This document shows positions 1 through 13,187 of a stretch of 64,000 bases of DNA, piece after piece. How positions within the stretch are numbered: the stretch's first letter is position 1; every line of letters begins with the position of its first letter. The notes beneath the pieces were generated by a model, which made no database searches, was not told the DNA's origin, and saw only the letters and a program-made list of their open reading frames with translations. The position numbers were made by a program, and so were the translations under genes. The stretch spans positions 62,001-126,000 of the forward strand of contig NZ_JAGGOJ010000005.1 in assembly GCF_018614575.1 (NCBI RefSeq), written 5' to 3'. The DNA is from Streptomyces sp. ISL-10 (GTDB taxonomy: Bacteria > Actinomycetota > Actinomycetes > Streptomycetales > Streptomycetaceae).

Positions 1-11
1 GAAGCAATCAC
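1..11 (-). CDS. Possible start of a biotin carboxylase subunit (partial)
   Basis: A GTG codon at 11-9 opens GTG ATT GCT and runs off the left edge. It lies 10 bases past the carboxyltransferase stop. A GAGGG ribosome-binding site at 23-19 overlaps that stop with a 7-base spacer, which is typical translational coupling. In acyl-CoA carboxylase operons the next gene is normally the biotin-carboxylase/carrier alpha subunit, and such proteins often begin M-I-(A/T)-S. Only three codons are visible, so the identity is an inference from position. Confidence 0.4.
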
Positions 12-21
12 GGAAGGGCCC

Positions 22-1619
22 TCACATCCGGAAGACGCCGAAGCCGCCGCGGGCGCCTTCGACCGGTGCCGTGTGGATCGCGGACAGGCACAGACCGAGC
101 ACCGTCCGCGTGTCGCGGGGGTCGATGACCCCGTCGTCGTAGAGCCGCCCGGACAGGAAAGCGGGCAGCGACTCGGCCTCGATCTGCTGCTCGACCATTG
201 CGCGCAGCCCCGCGTCGGCCTCGTCGTCGTAGGGCTGCCCCTTCGCCGCCGCCGACGCGCGGGCGACGATCGACAGCACGCCCGCGAGCTGCTGCGGGCC
301 CATCACCGCCGACTTGGCGCTCGGCCAGGCGAACAGGAATCGCGGGTCGTACGCCCGCCCGCACATGCCGTAGTGCCCGGCTCCGTACGAGGCGCCCATC
401 AGCACCGACAGGTGCGGGACGCGGGAGTTGGACACGGCGTTGATCATCATCGCGCCGTGCTTGATGATGCCGCCCTGCTCGTACTCCTTGCCCACCATGT
501 AGCCGGTGGTGTTGTGCAGGAACACGAGCGGGATGTCGCGCTGGTTGGCGAGCTGGATGAACTGGGCCGCCTTCTGCGACTCGGCCGAGAACAGCACGCC
601 CTGCGCGTTCGCCAGCACGCCCACCGGGTAGCCGTGCAGCCGCGCCCATCCGGTCACCAGGCTCGGCCCGTACAGCGGCTTGAACTCGTCGAAGTCGGAG
701 CCGTCCACGATCCGCGCGATCACCTCGCGCGGGTCGAACGGGGTCTTCAGGTCCTCCGGCACGATGCCGAGCAGCTCCTCGGCCGCGTACTTCGGCTCCT
801 CCACGGGACCGGCCGGATCGGGGTGCGCCTTGCGGTGGTTGAGGCGGGCGACGATCCGGCGCGCCTGCCGCAGGGCGTCCTGCTCGTCGAGCGCGAAGTG
901 GTCCGCGAGGCCGGAGGCGCGCGCGTGCATCTCGGCGCCGCCCAGCGACTCGTCGTCGCTCTCCTCGCCCGTCGCCATCTTCACCAGCGGCGGACCGCCG
1001 AGGAAGACCTTCGACCGTTCCTTGATCATGACGGTGTGGTCGGACATGCCGGGTACGTACGCGCCGCCGGCCGTCGAGTTCCCGAACACGACCGCGATCG
1101 TCGGGATCCCGGCCGCCGACAGCCGGGTGATGTCGCGGAACAGCCCGCCCCCCGGGATGAAGATCTCCTTCTGGGACGGCAGATCGGCCCCGCCGGACTC
1201 GACGAGCGCGATGCACGGCAGCCGGTTGGCGTACGCGATCTCGTTGGCCCGCAGCGCCTTCTTGAGGGTCCACGGGTTCGACGCGCCGCCGCGCACGGTC
1301 GGGTCGTTGGCGGTGATCAGGCACTCGACGCCCTCGACGACGCCGATGCCCGTGACGATGGACGCGCCCACCGGGTGGTCACTGCCCCAGGCGGCGAGCG
1401 GCGACAGCTCCAGGAACGGGGTGTCGGGGTCGAGCAGCAGCTCGATCCGCTCCCGCGCGAGCAGCTTGCCGCGCCCCCGGTGCCGGGCGACGTACTTCTC
1501 GCCGCCGCCGGCGAGTGCCTTGGCGTGCTCCGCGTCCAGGTCGGCGAGACGGGCGAGCATCGCCTCGCGGTGGGCGGCGTATGCGGGGCCCGTCACATCG
1601 ACGGCCGAGCCGAGAACGG

Positions 1620-1623
<4 letters not shown>
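22..1623 (-). CDS. Acyl-CoA carboxylase, carboxyltransferase (beta) subunit
   Basis: This 533-aa carboxyltransferase transfers CO2 from carboxybiotin to an acyl-CoA. Both crotonase-like halves are present. The N-terminal half has GNSTAGGAYVPGMSDH and GGPPLVKMATGE. The C-terminal half has GASYGAGHYGMCGRAYDP, the glycine-rich acyl-CoA and biotin pocket of the methylcrotonyl-CoA carboxylase beta family. The length is normal for that family. The GTG start at 1623 overlaps the upstream TGA as GTGA, so it is translationally coupled to the AtuA-family gene. A biotin carboxylase start appears to follow at 11. Methylcrotonyl-CoA (leucine catabolism) is the likeliest substrate; geranyl-CoA is the alternative suggested by the AtuA neighbour. 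Confidence 0.93.
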
Positions 1624-3580
<1,957 letters not shown>

Positions 3581-3584
<4 letters not shown>

Positions 3585-4405
3585 CGACGGTCACCGCCGT
3601 CGGCGGTGCCCGCGCCCGCTGCCCCGCGTGGGGCACGGCCCCTGCCCGGTGGACCCGCGAAGGCCTGGGCGATGTCGAGCCAGTGGTCGGCGTCCGCTCC
3701 CGTCGCGCGAAGCGACAGATCGGCGCGGTGCGCCCGCTGGGTGACCAGGAGGCAGAAGTCCAGCGCCGGGCCGGCGACCCGTTGCGCCGCGTCCTCGGGA
3801 CCGTAGGTCCACATCTCGCCGCCGGGTCCCGTCAGCTCGACGCGGAACGGCTCGGCGGGCGGGGTCAGCCCGTGCACCCCGTACGCGAAGTCCCGCGTCC
3901 GCACCCCGATGCGCGCGATCTGCGCGAGCCGCGCCGTCGGTGGGCGTTCGACGCCGAGCGCGTCGGCCACGTCCTGGCCGTGCGCCCACGTCTCCATCAG
4001 CCGCGCGGTCGCCATCGAAGCGGCGCTCATCGGGGGCCCGTACCAGGGGAACCGCACACCGCGCGGGGCCTCGCGCAGAGCGGTCAGCAGCCGGTCGCGG
4101 CCCTCGCGCCAGTGGGCCAGCAGGTCGGCGGGCGGCAGGGCCGCGCCCTCGGCCGCGCCGTCGTCGACGAACGAGCCGGGCGCGGCGAGTGCCCTGGCGA
4201 TCTCGGCGGCGAAGCCGTCGGGATCGGTGACGGCGACGAGCGCCGCCCGGTCCGTCCAGGCGAGATGGGCGATCTGGTGGGCGACGCTCCACCCTTCGGC
4301 GGGTGTCGGAGCGGCCCACGCTCCGGGCGTCCGGCCGGCGACGAGCCGGTCGAGTTCATCGCTTTCACCGCGCAGGTCGTCGAGCACGGCTGTCGGATCG
4401 GACAC
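3581..4405 (-). CDS. TIGR03084-like DinB/MDMPI-fold protein
   Basis: This 274-aa protein resembles the actinobacterial TIGR03084 group, related to the mycothiol-dependent maleylpyruvate isomerase N-terminal (DinB-like four-helix) domain. Candidate metal ligands are visible in [10 protein letters not shown] near residue 47 and [14 protein letters not shown] near residue 145. The GTG at 4405 has GGGGAG about eight bases upstream, which decides the start. The TGA overlaps the next gene as ATGA. It heads the operon AtuA-family, carboxyltransferase, carboxylase, which suggests a role in the same acyl-CoA pathway, possibly thiol-dependent. The C-terminus is a Gly/Ala/Arg-rich low-complexity tail. 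Confidence 0.82.
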
Positions 4406-4490
4406 GTGACGCTCCCCTGTGGGCACGACGGTTCGTGCCCCGGAGCATGGCAGCACTCCAGAAAACAAGCAAGCGTGCTTGCTTTGATAT

Positions 4491-5519
4491 TCAGCCCGCC
4501 GCAGGAGCCTTTCCGGCCACCTGCGTCCGCACCGCCCCCATGCTCGCCGCGACGACCAGCCCGATCGCCAACGCCTCGGCCGGAGAAAGGGCTTGATCCA
4601 GGACGAGGAATCCGGCTGTCGCCGCGATCGCCGGCTCCAGACTCATCAGCACGGCGAACGTGGCCGCGGGCAGCCTGCGCAGCGCCAGCAGTTCGAGCGT
4701 GTACGGCAGCACCGACGACATCAGCGCCACCGCGAGACCGAGCCCCAGAGTGGACGGCACCAGCAACCGCGACCCGGCCTCCACCAGACCCAGCGGCAGA
4801 CTCAGCAGCGCGCCCACCCCCATCGCCAGCGCCAGCCCGTCCGCCTGTGGGAAGCGCCGCCCGGTGCGGGCGCTGAAGACGATGTACGCCGCCCACATCG
4901 CGCCCGCGCCGAGCGCGAACAGCGCGCCCACCGGATCGAGCCGGTCGAAACCGCCGCCGCTCAGCAGGAACACACCGCCCAGCGCCAGCCCCGCCCACAG
5001 CAGGTTGACCGGCCTGCGCGAGGCGATCACGGACATCACGAGCGGGCCGAGCACCTCCAGCGTGACGGCCGCGCCCAGCGGGATGCGGTGGGCGGCCTGG
5101 TAGAAGAGCACGTTCATCGCGGCCATCGCGAAGCCGAAGATGACGACGGTGCCCCAGTCGGCGCGCGAATGCCCGCGCAACCGCGGCCGGCACACGACGA
5201 GCAGCACGAGCGCGGCGAGCACGAGTCGCAGGGTGACCACGCCCAGCGGGCCTGTACGCGGCATCAGCATCACGGCGATCGCCGCACCGAACTGCACCGA
5301 CAGCGCCCCCGCCACGACGAGCGTCACGGGTCCCAGCGACCGGTCGCCCGCCCTGGGCGCCTCACCCCCGGCCCTCGTCGCCCGCGTTCCCCGCCCCGCG
5401 GCGGCGTCGGCCGCCGGACCGGCGCCTTCCGGCAGGACGACGACGGCCCCGGCACCGGACGGGTCGCCCGTGCCCGCGCGCCCACCCGTGCCCGGCCCCG
5501 TCTGCGCACCACCGTTCAC
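4491..5519 (-). CDS. EamA-family (RhtA-like) drug/metabolite exporter
   Basis: This 342-aa inner-membrane protein has a 50-60 residue Gly/Ala/Pro-rich N-terminus followed by ten predicted hydrophobic segments arranged as two EamA repeats. The repeats begin around [20 protein letters not shown] and [20 protein letters not shown]. The family exports amino acids and metabolites. The start is GTG at 5519, with GGGGAGG six bases upstream; ATG codons further upstream would run into the divergent LysR promoter. Divergent placement beside a LysR regulator suggests that regulator controls it. Confidence 0.85.
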   Translation of the reverse strand: MNGGAQTGPGTGGRAGTGDPSGAGAVVVLPEGAGPAADAAAGRGTRATRAGGEAPRAGDRSLGPVTLVVAGALSVQFGAAIAVMLMPRTGPLGVVTLRLVLAALVLLVVCRPRLRGHSRADWGTVVIFGFAMAAMNVLFYQAAHRIPLGAAVTLEVLGPLVMSVIASRRPVNLLWAGLALGGVFLLSGGGFDRLDPVGALFALGAGAMWAAYIVFSARTGRRFPQADGLALAMGVGALLSLPLGLVEAGSRLLVPSTLGLGLAVALMSSVLPYTLELLALRRLPAATFAVLMSLEPAIAATAGFLVLDQALSPAEALAIGLVVAASMGAVRTQVAGKAPAAG

Positions 5520-5623
5520 CGCCGGCCTCCCCTGCTCTTGTCGCGCCGATCCATCCCTCCACGCTACGGACCGGGTGCGCTGCCCGTGAAATGCCGTTCT
5601 CGCTGTGGTTATGCTCGACACGT
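5520..5623. promoter_or_regulatory. Divergent EamA/LysR promoter region
   Basis: About 100 bp separate the exporter start (5519, minus) and the LysR start (5624, plus). LysR regulators usually bind such a region, repress themselves and activate the divergent gene. The plus side carries an AT-richer stretch, GTGGTTATGCTCGACACGT, with a possible TTATGC/TATGCT -10 element just before the LysR ATG. I could not identify a convincing T-N11-A box. Confidence 0.4.
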
Positions 5624-6484
5624 ATGAGCATCGAGCTGCGTCATCTCCGCTTTTTCCTCGCCGTCGCCGAGGAGCTCAGCGTGACCCGGGCGGCAGCCCG
5701 GCTGAACGTCACCCAGCCCAGCGTCTCCCGCTCCCTCGCCGCCCTGGAGAAACACCTCGGCACGCTGCTCGTCGACCGCTCCACGCACCACCTGGCGCTC
5801 ACCGCCGAGGGGCGGGCGTTTCGCGACAAGGCGGCCGCCGCCGTCGCCGCGTTCGACGAGGCCCTCGACGCGGGCCGGCTGCTGCGTGCGCCACTGCGTC
5901 TCGGCCACGCCTGGGCCGCACTCGGCCCGTACACCACACCGCTGCTGCGCCGCTGGGGCCACGAGCACCCGCGAACGCCGCTGGAACTGCTGCGGATCGA
6001 CGACCGCACCGCCGGGCTCACCCGGGGCCGGGTCGACGCGGCCGTACTGCGCGGCCCCGTGGACACCCCGGGGCTGGTCACGGCCCTGCTGTTCACCGAG
6101 ACACGCGTCGCCGCGGTCACGGCCGACGGGCCGCTCGCGGCGCGCCCCGCGCTCCCCCTCGCCGACCTGGCCGCCGAACCCGTCGTCCTGAACACCGTCT
6201 CCGGTATGACGACCCCGGACCTGTGGCCGCACGGCGGCCGGCCCACGCACACGCTGACCGTGGGCAACACCGACGACTGGCTGACGGCGATCGCCGCGGG
6301 CCGCGGCGTCGGTGTCTCGACCGCCTCCACCGCGGAGCTGCACACCCACCCGGGCGTCACCTACCGCCCCCTGACGGACGCCCCGCCGGTCCCGGTCCTG
6401 CTCGCCTGGCGCGCGACGGCACCGCACCCGGCGATCGCCGACCTGGTGGCCCTGGCGAGGCGGGTCGCGGCGGAGCCGCGCTGA
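5624..6484 (+). CDS. LysR-family transcriptional regulator
   Basis: This 286-aa regulator has the LysR winged helix-turn-helix at residues 1-60: ELRHLRFFLAVAEELSVTRAAARL and NVTQPSVSRSLAALEKHLG, each given in family form. A periplasmic-binding-like effector domain follows from about residue 85. The ATG at 5624 gives the usual MSIELRHLRFF start. An upstream in-frame ATG at 5591 would add 11 atypical residues. It probably controls the divergent EamA exporter. The effector is unknown. Confidence 0.92.
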   Translation: MSIELRHLRFFLAVAEELSVTRAAARLNVTQPSVSRSLAALEKHLGTLLVDRSTHHLALTAEGRAFRDKAAAAVAAFDEALDAGRLLRAPLRLGHAWAALGPYTTPLLRRWGHEHPRTPLELLRIDDRTAGLTRGRVDAAVLRGPVDTPGLVTALLFTETRVAAVTADGPLAARPALPLADLAAEPVVLNTVSGMTTPDLWPHGGRPTHTLTVGNTDDWLTAIAAGRGVGVSTASTAELHTHPGVTYRPLTDAPPVPVLLAWRATAPHPAIADLVALARRVAAEPR

Positions 6485-6717
6485 CCGGGCCCGAGGGCCC
6501 GCGACTGCGCTCAACGCACGCGCCCGAAGCCGGCCGCGTCGCGCCCGCGTCGGTCCGCCCGCACGAGCCCGCGCAACGAGCCCGCTGCCCGGCCCGCACG
6601 GGCCCGCTCCACGCCGGACGCCCGCCCTCAACGGCCCCGCCCGCACCAGCCCCGGCCCGCACCAGCCTGCGCCCCGAGCCCCGACGACCGGCCCCACCAA
6701 CGCGCCCGCACGCCCCC

Positions 6718-9603
6718 TCAGCCGGCCCCGCCCGGCCGTCCTTCCGTGAGCGCCTCCGCCAGTACCTCCGCCAGATGCCTCGCCCGGCGGCCCGTCAGCT
6801 GGTCCAGCTGCGTGCGGCAGGAGAAGCCGTCCGCCAGCAGCACCGTGTCGGCCGACGCCGCCCGTACCGCGGGGAGCAGCTGCTCCTCCGCGCACGCCAC
6901 CGACACCTCGTAATGGCCCGCCTCGAAGCCGAAGTTGCCCGCCAGGCCGCAGCACCCGCCGCTCAGCCCGCCGCGCAGACCGGCCCTCTCCCGCAGCGCC
7001 CGCTCCGCCGCATCACCGAGTACCGCATGCTGGTGACAGTGTGTCTGACCCGCCGCCGGGCGGTCCACGCGCGGCGGGCTCCAGTCGGGGGCGCACTGCC
7101 CGAGGGTCTGCGCGAACGTCCGCACCGAGGCCGCGAGCCGGGCGGCCCGTGGATCGCCGCCCATCAGCTCCGGCAGGTCCGTCTTCAGCGTCGCGGCGCA
7201 GCTGGGCTCCAGCACGGTGACGGGCACGCCCAGTTCGAGCAGCGGCTCCACCGTGTCGAGGGTGCGCCGCATGACCGAGCGGGCCCGGTCGAGCTGGCCC
7301 GTGGAGACGTACGTCAGCCCGCAGCAGACTTGGCCGGGCGGCAGCACGATCCCGATGCCCGCCGCCTCCATGACCCGTACCGCGGCCATGCCCACAAAGG
7401 GCGACAGCCGGTCGGTGAACGTGTCCGGCCACAGCACCGCCGTACGGCCCTTCGCGAACACCCCGGTGCGGTCGCGCAGATGCTCGCGGAGCAGGCGGCT
7501 CAGCGACCGGGGAGCCAGAAGCGGCAGCTGCCGCTCGGGCGCGATCCCGCACACCTTCTTGGCCAGTGCCGCCGCCGGGCCGGAGCGGGCGAGCACGTTG
7601 ACCAGGGGCGCGAACGGCGTGGCGAGCCGTAGCCACTGCGGGAGGCGGCCCATCGCGTAGTGGGCGGCGGGCCTGCGCCGTCCCGCGTAGTGGTGGTGCA
7701 GGAACTCGGCCTTGTACGTGGCCATGTCGACGCCCACCGGGCAGTCGGTGCGGCAGCCCTTGCACGACAGGCACAGATCGAGGGCGTCAAGCACCTCCGT
7801 CGAACGCCAGCCGTCCGTGACGATCTCGCCGGCCAGCATCTCGTGCAGCAGCCGGGCCCGCCCCCGGGTGGAGTGCCGCTCCTCGCCGGTCGCCCGGTAC
7901 GAGGGGCACATCACGTCCGCGCCCCCGGCGACCCGTTCCGTACGGCACTTGGCGACGCCGACGCAGCGCCGTACCGCGCCCGTGAAGTCGCCGCCGTCCT
8001 GCGGGTAACCGAAGGCGACGTCGACGGGCCGCCTGGGCAGCACGTCGAAGCGGAGGTCGGTGTCGAGCGGCGCCGGGCGGACGAGGACGCCCGGGTTCAG
8101 CAGCCCGTCGGGGTCCCACAGGTCCTTGAACGCGCCGAAGACATCGACGAGTTCGGACCCGTACATCTTCGGCAGCAGCTCGGCGCGCGCCAGGCCGTCG
8201 CCGTGCTCGCCGGACAGCGAGCCGCCGTACGCGACGACGAGATCCGCCACCTGCTCGGAGAACGTACGGAACCGGGCGACACCCGGCGGGCTCAGCAGGT
8301 CGAAGTCGATACGGACATGGATGCAGCCGTCGCCGAAGTGGCCGTAAGGAGTGCCCCGCAGGCCGTGCTCGGCGAGCAGGGCGCGGAAGTCGCGCAGGTA
8401 GGGACCGAGTCGGGCGGGCGGGACGGCGCAGTCCTCCCAGCCCGGCCAGGCCTCGCCGCCTTCGGGCGTCCGGGTCGCGGTGCCGGCCGCGTCCTCCCGT
8501 ACCCGCCACAGCGCCCGCATGCCGGCCGGGTCGTGGACGACCGTGCCGTCGAGCGCGTCGGCGGCCCGGACGATCTCCGCCGCGCGCGAGCGCGCCTCGG
8601 CGGCGCTGTCGCCGCCGGTCTCGACGAACAGCCAGGCCCCGCCGTGCGGCAGCCCGTGCGCGTCGGGCACGAGGTCGTCGGCCATGCCCTCGACGGTCAG
8701 GGGCCCGTACGGCAGGAGGCCGCAGGCAGCCTCGGCGGCGGCGCTCTCGTCGCGGTAGCCGAGGACGGCGAGGGCGCGGGCGGCCGGGGTCCGAACCAGG
8801 CCGACGGTCGCCTCGGTCAGGACGGCGAGGGTGCCCTCGCTGCCGCAGAAGGCACGGGCGAGGTCGACGCCCTTCTCGGGAAGCAGGGCGTCGAGGGCGT
8901 AGCCGGAGATCCGGCGCGGCAGCCCTTCGGGGTATCCGGTGCGCAGGAGCGCCAGGTTCGCGCGGACCAGGTCGTCAAGGCCGGGCGGGACGCCGGTGGA
9001 GCGGGTGCCCCGGTCGAGGGTGACGGAGCGGCCCGAGGAGGTGACGGCCGCGAGACGGCGGACGTTGTCGGCGGTCGTGCCCCAGCGCACGGAGTGCGCA
9101 CCGCACGAGTTGTTCCCCACCATTCCCCCGATCGTGCACCTGCTGTGCGTCGAGGGGTCCGGGCCGAAGGCCAGGCCGTGCCCCCGTACCGCCGCCTGCA
9201 GCGTGTCCAGCACCACTCCCGGCTGTACGACGGCCGTGCGGGCGTCGGGGTCGACGGAGAGGATCGCGTTCATGTGCCGGGTGAAGTCCAGGACGACGCC
9301 GACGCCCGTGGCCTGGCCGGCGATCGACGTGCCGCCGCCGCGCGGCACCACGGGCACCCCGTGCTCCCGGCACACCGCCAGCGCCGCCGCCACGTCGTCC
9401 GCGTCGCGCGGAGCCACGACACCGTCCGGGACGCGCCGGTAGTTGGAGGCGTCCATGGTCGTCAGGGCCCGTGCCGCGACGCCGAAGTCGACGTCGCCGC
9501 GCACGGCGGCGGTGAGCGCCCGCGCCACGTCGTGCGTATCTGTTGTGTGTCCGAATGTGTGTCCGAAACGCCTGCCGCCCTGCCGGTCCCTGTGGTGCGC
9601 CAT
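6718..9603 (-). CDS. FAD-linked oxidase / Fe-S dehydrogenase (YdiJ/D-2-hydroxyacid type)
   Basis: This 961-aa fusion has an N-terminal FAD_binding_4 domain (PRGGGTSIAGQATG, then GGMVGNNSCGAHS) and an FAD-oxidase C-terminal domain (HFGDGCIHVRIDFD, GSLSGEHGDGLARAELL). Next come ferredoxin-type cysteines (RCVGVAKC, MCPSYRATGEERHSTRGRA, then CLSCKGCRTDCPVGVDM). The C-terminal CCG-type modules are QVCCGLTY and GGCCGLAGNFGFEAGHYE. It should oxidise a 2-hydroxyacid such as D-lactate or D-2-hydroxyglutarate and pass electrons through the Fe-S clusters. ATG 9603 (MAHHRDRQGG) is chosen; upstream in-frame extension to 9756 looks non-coding. It appears monocistronic. Confidence 0.92.
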   Translation of the reverse strand: MAHHRDRQGGRRFGHTFGHTTDTHDVARALTAAVRGDVDFGVAARALTTMDASNYRRVPDGVVAPRDADDVAAALAVCREHGVPVVPRGGGTSIAGQATGVGVVLDFTRHMNAILSVDPDARTAVVQPGVVLDTLQAAVRGHGLAFGPDPSTHSRCTIGGMVGNNSCGAHSVRWGTTADNVRRLAAVTSSGRSVTLDRGTRSTGVPPGLDDLVRANLALLRTGYPEGLPRRISGYALDALLPEKGVDLARAFCGSEGTLAVLTEATVGLVRTPAARALAVLGYRDESAAAEAACGLLPYGPLTVEGMADDLVPDAHGLPHGGAWLFVETGGDSAAEARSRAAEIVRAADALDGTVVHDPAGMRALWRVREDAAGTATRTPEGGEAWPGWEDCAVPPARLGPYLRDFRALLAEHGLRGTPYGHFGDGCIHVRIDFDLLSPPGVARFRTFSEQVADLVVAYGGSLSGEHGDGLARAELLPKMYGSELVDVFGAFKDLWDPDGLLNPGVLVRPAPLDTDLRFDVLPRRPVDVAFGYPQDGGDFTGAVRRCVGVAKCRTERVAGGADVMCPSYRATGEERHSTRGRARLLHEMLAGEIVTDGWRSTEVLDALDLCLSCKGCRTDCPVGVDMATYKAEFLHHHYAGRRRPAAHYAMGRLPQWLRLATPFAPLVNVLARSGPAAALAKKVCGIAPERQLPLLAPRSLSRLLREHLRDRTGVFAKGRTAVLWPDTFTDRLSPFVGMAAVRVMEAAGIGIVLPPGQVCCGLTYVSTGQLDRARSVMRRTLDTVEPLLELGVPVTVLEPSCAATLKTDLPELMGGDPRAARLAASVRTFAQTLGQCAPDWSPPRVDRPAAGQTHCHQHAVLGDAAERALRERAGLRGGLSGGCCGLAGNFGFEAGHYEVSVACAEEQLLPAVRAASADTVLLADGFSCRTQLDQLTGRRARHLAEVLAEALTEGRPGGAG

Positions 9604-9737
9604 GCCCCCCAGGATGACCCCCACGCCGCCTCTCACACCTGTGTCACTCCCGGGGAGTGCGCGTGCGTCGCCCCCGGGAGGTCCGCGCCACTTGCGCACG
9701 GTGCGCAGATGAGAACGAAAGGAGACACTCCAGGGCC

Positions 9738-9768
9738 TTGTCCAAGTGATCGCCAACTCTCCTATAGT
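9738..9768 (+). promoter_or_regulatory. Candidate promoter for the CvnD-like gene
   Basis: TATAGT at 9763-9768 is a good -10 hexamer in an otherwise GC-rich sequence. TTGTCC at 9738-9743 is a plausible -35, with a 19-bp spacer, slightly long. It lies about 70 bp upstream of the leader ORF. Confidence 0.4.
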
Positions 9769-9835
9769 GACCTCGACTTGATCAGAACGCAGCGGCTCCG
9801 ACGTCCCCTACCGCATCCCCGGAAGGCACCGCTCG

Positions 9836-11597
<1,762 letters not shown>

Positions 11598-11622
11598 CGG
11601 CGAGCTGTACGAGCCTTTTCGA

Positions 11623-11660
11623 GGGCCCGGGACGCGACCACCGGTCAGCGTCCCGGGCCC
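11623..11660 (+). terminator. Strong intrinsic hairpin after serC
   Basis: GGGCCCGGGACGC at 11623-11635 pairs perfectly with GCGTCCCGGGCCC at 11648-11660. This gives a 13-bp stem with a 12-base loop, 25 bp past the serC stop. No U-run follows, as is normal in high-GC actinobacteria. Confidence 0.8.
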
Positions 11661-11680
11661 TCCATCGCCCATTGGTGTGA

Positions 11681-11848
11681 CGATCCGTCCACCGGCCCCG
11701 GCCGGTCCTCACCGCCCCGTTCGCCAACGAGTACGACAGCCACGAGGTCTACGCCCACGGCCGGCGGCTGACCCTTCCCGACTCGATCGGCGCCGCGGTC
11801 GAGCTCGATGCGGCCGAGCTGCTGAAGGCCGGCGAGCGCAGCTCCTGA
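11681..11848 (+). pseudogene. C-terminal remnant of a Uma2-family endonuclease-like gene
   Basis: An open frame without a start reads PFANEYDSHEVYAHGRRLTL, followed by PDSIGAAVELDAAELL, and ends at TGA 11846-11848. This resembles the final strand region of Uma2-family (PD-(D/E)XK-like) proteins common in Streptomyces, where a polar loop precedes a LPxP-type segment and a DTxxL-type end. The first three quarters of the gene are absent; the serC terminator lies directly upstream. The assignment rests on about 50 residues. Confidence 0.45.
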
Positions 11849-11862
11849 GCCGCCGGTGGGGC

Positions 11863-12228
11863 TCAGCCCATTGCCGCCTTGACGTGGTCGATCACCTCGG
11901 TGAACTCCTTGGTCGGCGAGAAGTCCAGGTACTCGCAGTCCTCCAGCGCCTCCGGAACGTGGCCCGCCGGCCAGTAGAAGGCCTGGCCCGCCTCGTAGAT
12001 CTCGTCGCCGGAAGGCGTCCGCATCTTCAGCCGCCCCGAGAACAGGTATCCCCAGTGCGGGCACTGGCACATGTCGTCGGGCAGGCCCTTGACCGCATCG
12101 GACATGTCCGTGCCCTTGGGGAAGCGGACGAACGCGGCGGTCATGTCGCCGCCGACCTCCGTCATGCGCAGTTCCACGCCGCCGCCTTCGATGGCGACAG
12201 GGGTGTCGTCACGTGTGGTCGCCGTCAT
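11863..12228 (-). CDS. Small cupin-fold protein
   Basis: This 121-aa protein reads as a single cupin barrel: ELRMTEVGGDMTAAFVRFPK, then CPHWGYLFSGRLKMRT, and EAGQAFYWPAGHVPEAL. The central WGYLFSGRL and final PAGHVPE segments correspond to the two cupin motifs, with a possible metal histidine in each. ATG 12228 has GGAGG five bases upstream. It is transcribed towards the Uma2 remnant. Function is unknown; binding of a small ligand or metal is expected. Confidence 0.8.
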   Translation of the reverse strand: MTATTRDDTPVAIEGGGVELRMTEVGGDMTAAFVRFPKGTDMSDAVKGLPDDMCQCPHWGYLFSGRLKMRTPSGDEIYEAGQAFYWPAGHVPEALEDCEYLDFSPTKEFTEVIDHVKAAMG

Positions 12229-12332
12229 GATTGCCTCCACGGCCGGGGCCGGGTCGAGGTCGCGGTCCTTCGGCCTCCCTCCAGTCTCGACCCGGCGGTG
12301 CGCAGGGTGCGAGACGGGATGGGAACCGCAGG

Positions 12333-13187
12333 TCAGCGACTCAGCCGCTGGAATCGCCGGACCGCGAGCGGCAGGAAGACCGCGGTGATCGCCAGCGGCC
12401 ACACCACCGCCATCAGCAGGGCGTGCTCCTGGATCCAGCTGCCGTCGCTGGCGACCGGGTTGCCGAACAGTTCGCGCGCCGCGGCCGCGGTGGACGAGAT
12501 CGGGTTCCACGCGGCGATCGCGCCGAGCCAGTCCGGCATCGTCGACGGCGGGACGAAGACACTGGAGATCATGGTGAGCGGGAACGCCACGGCGTAGAGC
12601 CCGCCGGCCGCCTCCGGTGTCGGCACCACGAGTCCGAGCAGGATGCCGACCCAGATCAGGCAGAACCGCAGGAGCAGCAGCAGCCCGAACGCCGCGAGCA
12701 CCGCGCCCGCACCCGCGTCGGAGCGCCAGCCCATCGCGAAGGCGGTCGCCGCGAGGATGGTCAGCTCGGCGCAGGCGGTGATCAGGTCGTTGACGCCGCG
12801 TCCGGTGACCACGGCGGAGGGAGCCATCGGCATGGAGCGGAAGCGGTCGATGACGCCCTTGGAGGCGTCGGTGACGACGGCGATCGCGGTGTTCATGAAG
12901 CCGAACGCCATGGTCATGGCAAACATGCCGGGCATCAGGAAGTCGCGGACGCTGCCGCCGTCGGGTGACTTCATCGCGCCGCCGAAGACGTACCCGTAGA
13001 GCAGCACGGAGATGATCGGAAAGCCGAGCTGCCAGGCGATGAGGACGGGCTGGCGCTGATAGTGGGTCAGCCCTCTGCGTACGACGTTGAAGCAGTCGGC
13101 GACCGCCCAGTAGGCGCGGCCGTGCGTGTCCTGCTGGTCCAGGCGCGTGTCCCGCTGGTCCAGGTCCACCGTGTCGAGCGCGCTCAT
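12333..13187 (-). CDS. ABC-2 type exporter permease (DrrB-like)
   Basis: This 284-aa membrane protein has a hydrophilic N-terminus with a small LDQ(R/Q)DT repetition, then six hydrophobic segments. The family region ATAFAMGWR, then [19 protein letters not shown], and [18 protein letters not shown] is characteristic of DrrB/ABC-2 drug exporters. Its ATG overlaps the ATPase stop as ATGA, so the two are coupled. With the ATPase it forms a homodimeric-type drug or lipid exporter, controlled by the divergent TetR regulator. Confidence 0.92.
   Translation of the reverse strand: MSALDTVDLDQRDTRLDQQDTHGRAYWAVADCFNVVRRGLTHYQRQPVLIAWQLGFPIISVLLYGYVFGGAMKSPDGGSVRDFLMPGMFAMTMAFGFMNTAIAVVTDASKGVIDRFRSMPMAPSAVVTGRGVNDLITACAELTILAATAFAMGWRSDAGAGAVLAAFGLLLLLRFCLIWVGILLGLVVPTPEAAGGLYAVAFPLTMISSVFVPPSTMPDWLGAIAAWNPISSTAAAARELFGNPVASDGSWIQEHALLMAVVWPLAITAVFLPLAVRRFQRLSR

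Noticed and set aside
6484..6505. A GGGCCC-rich hairpin after the LysR gene as a terminator
   Set aside because: The 7-bp stem CGGGCCC/GGGCCCG has only a 2-base loop, too tight to call with confidence.
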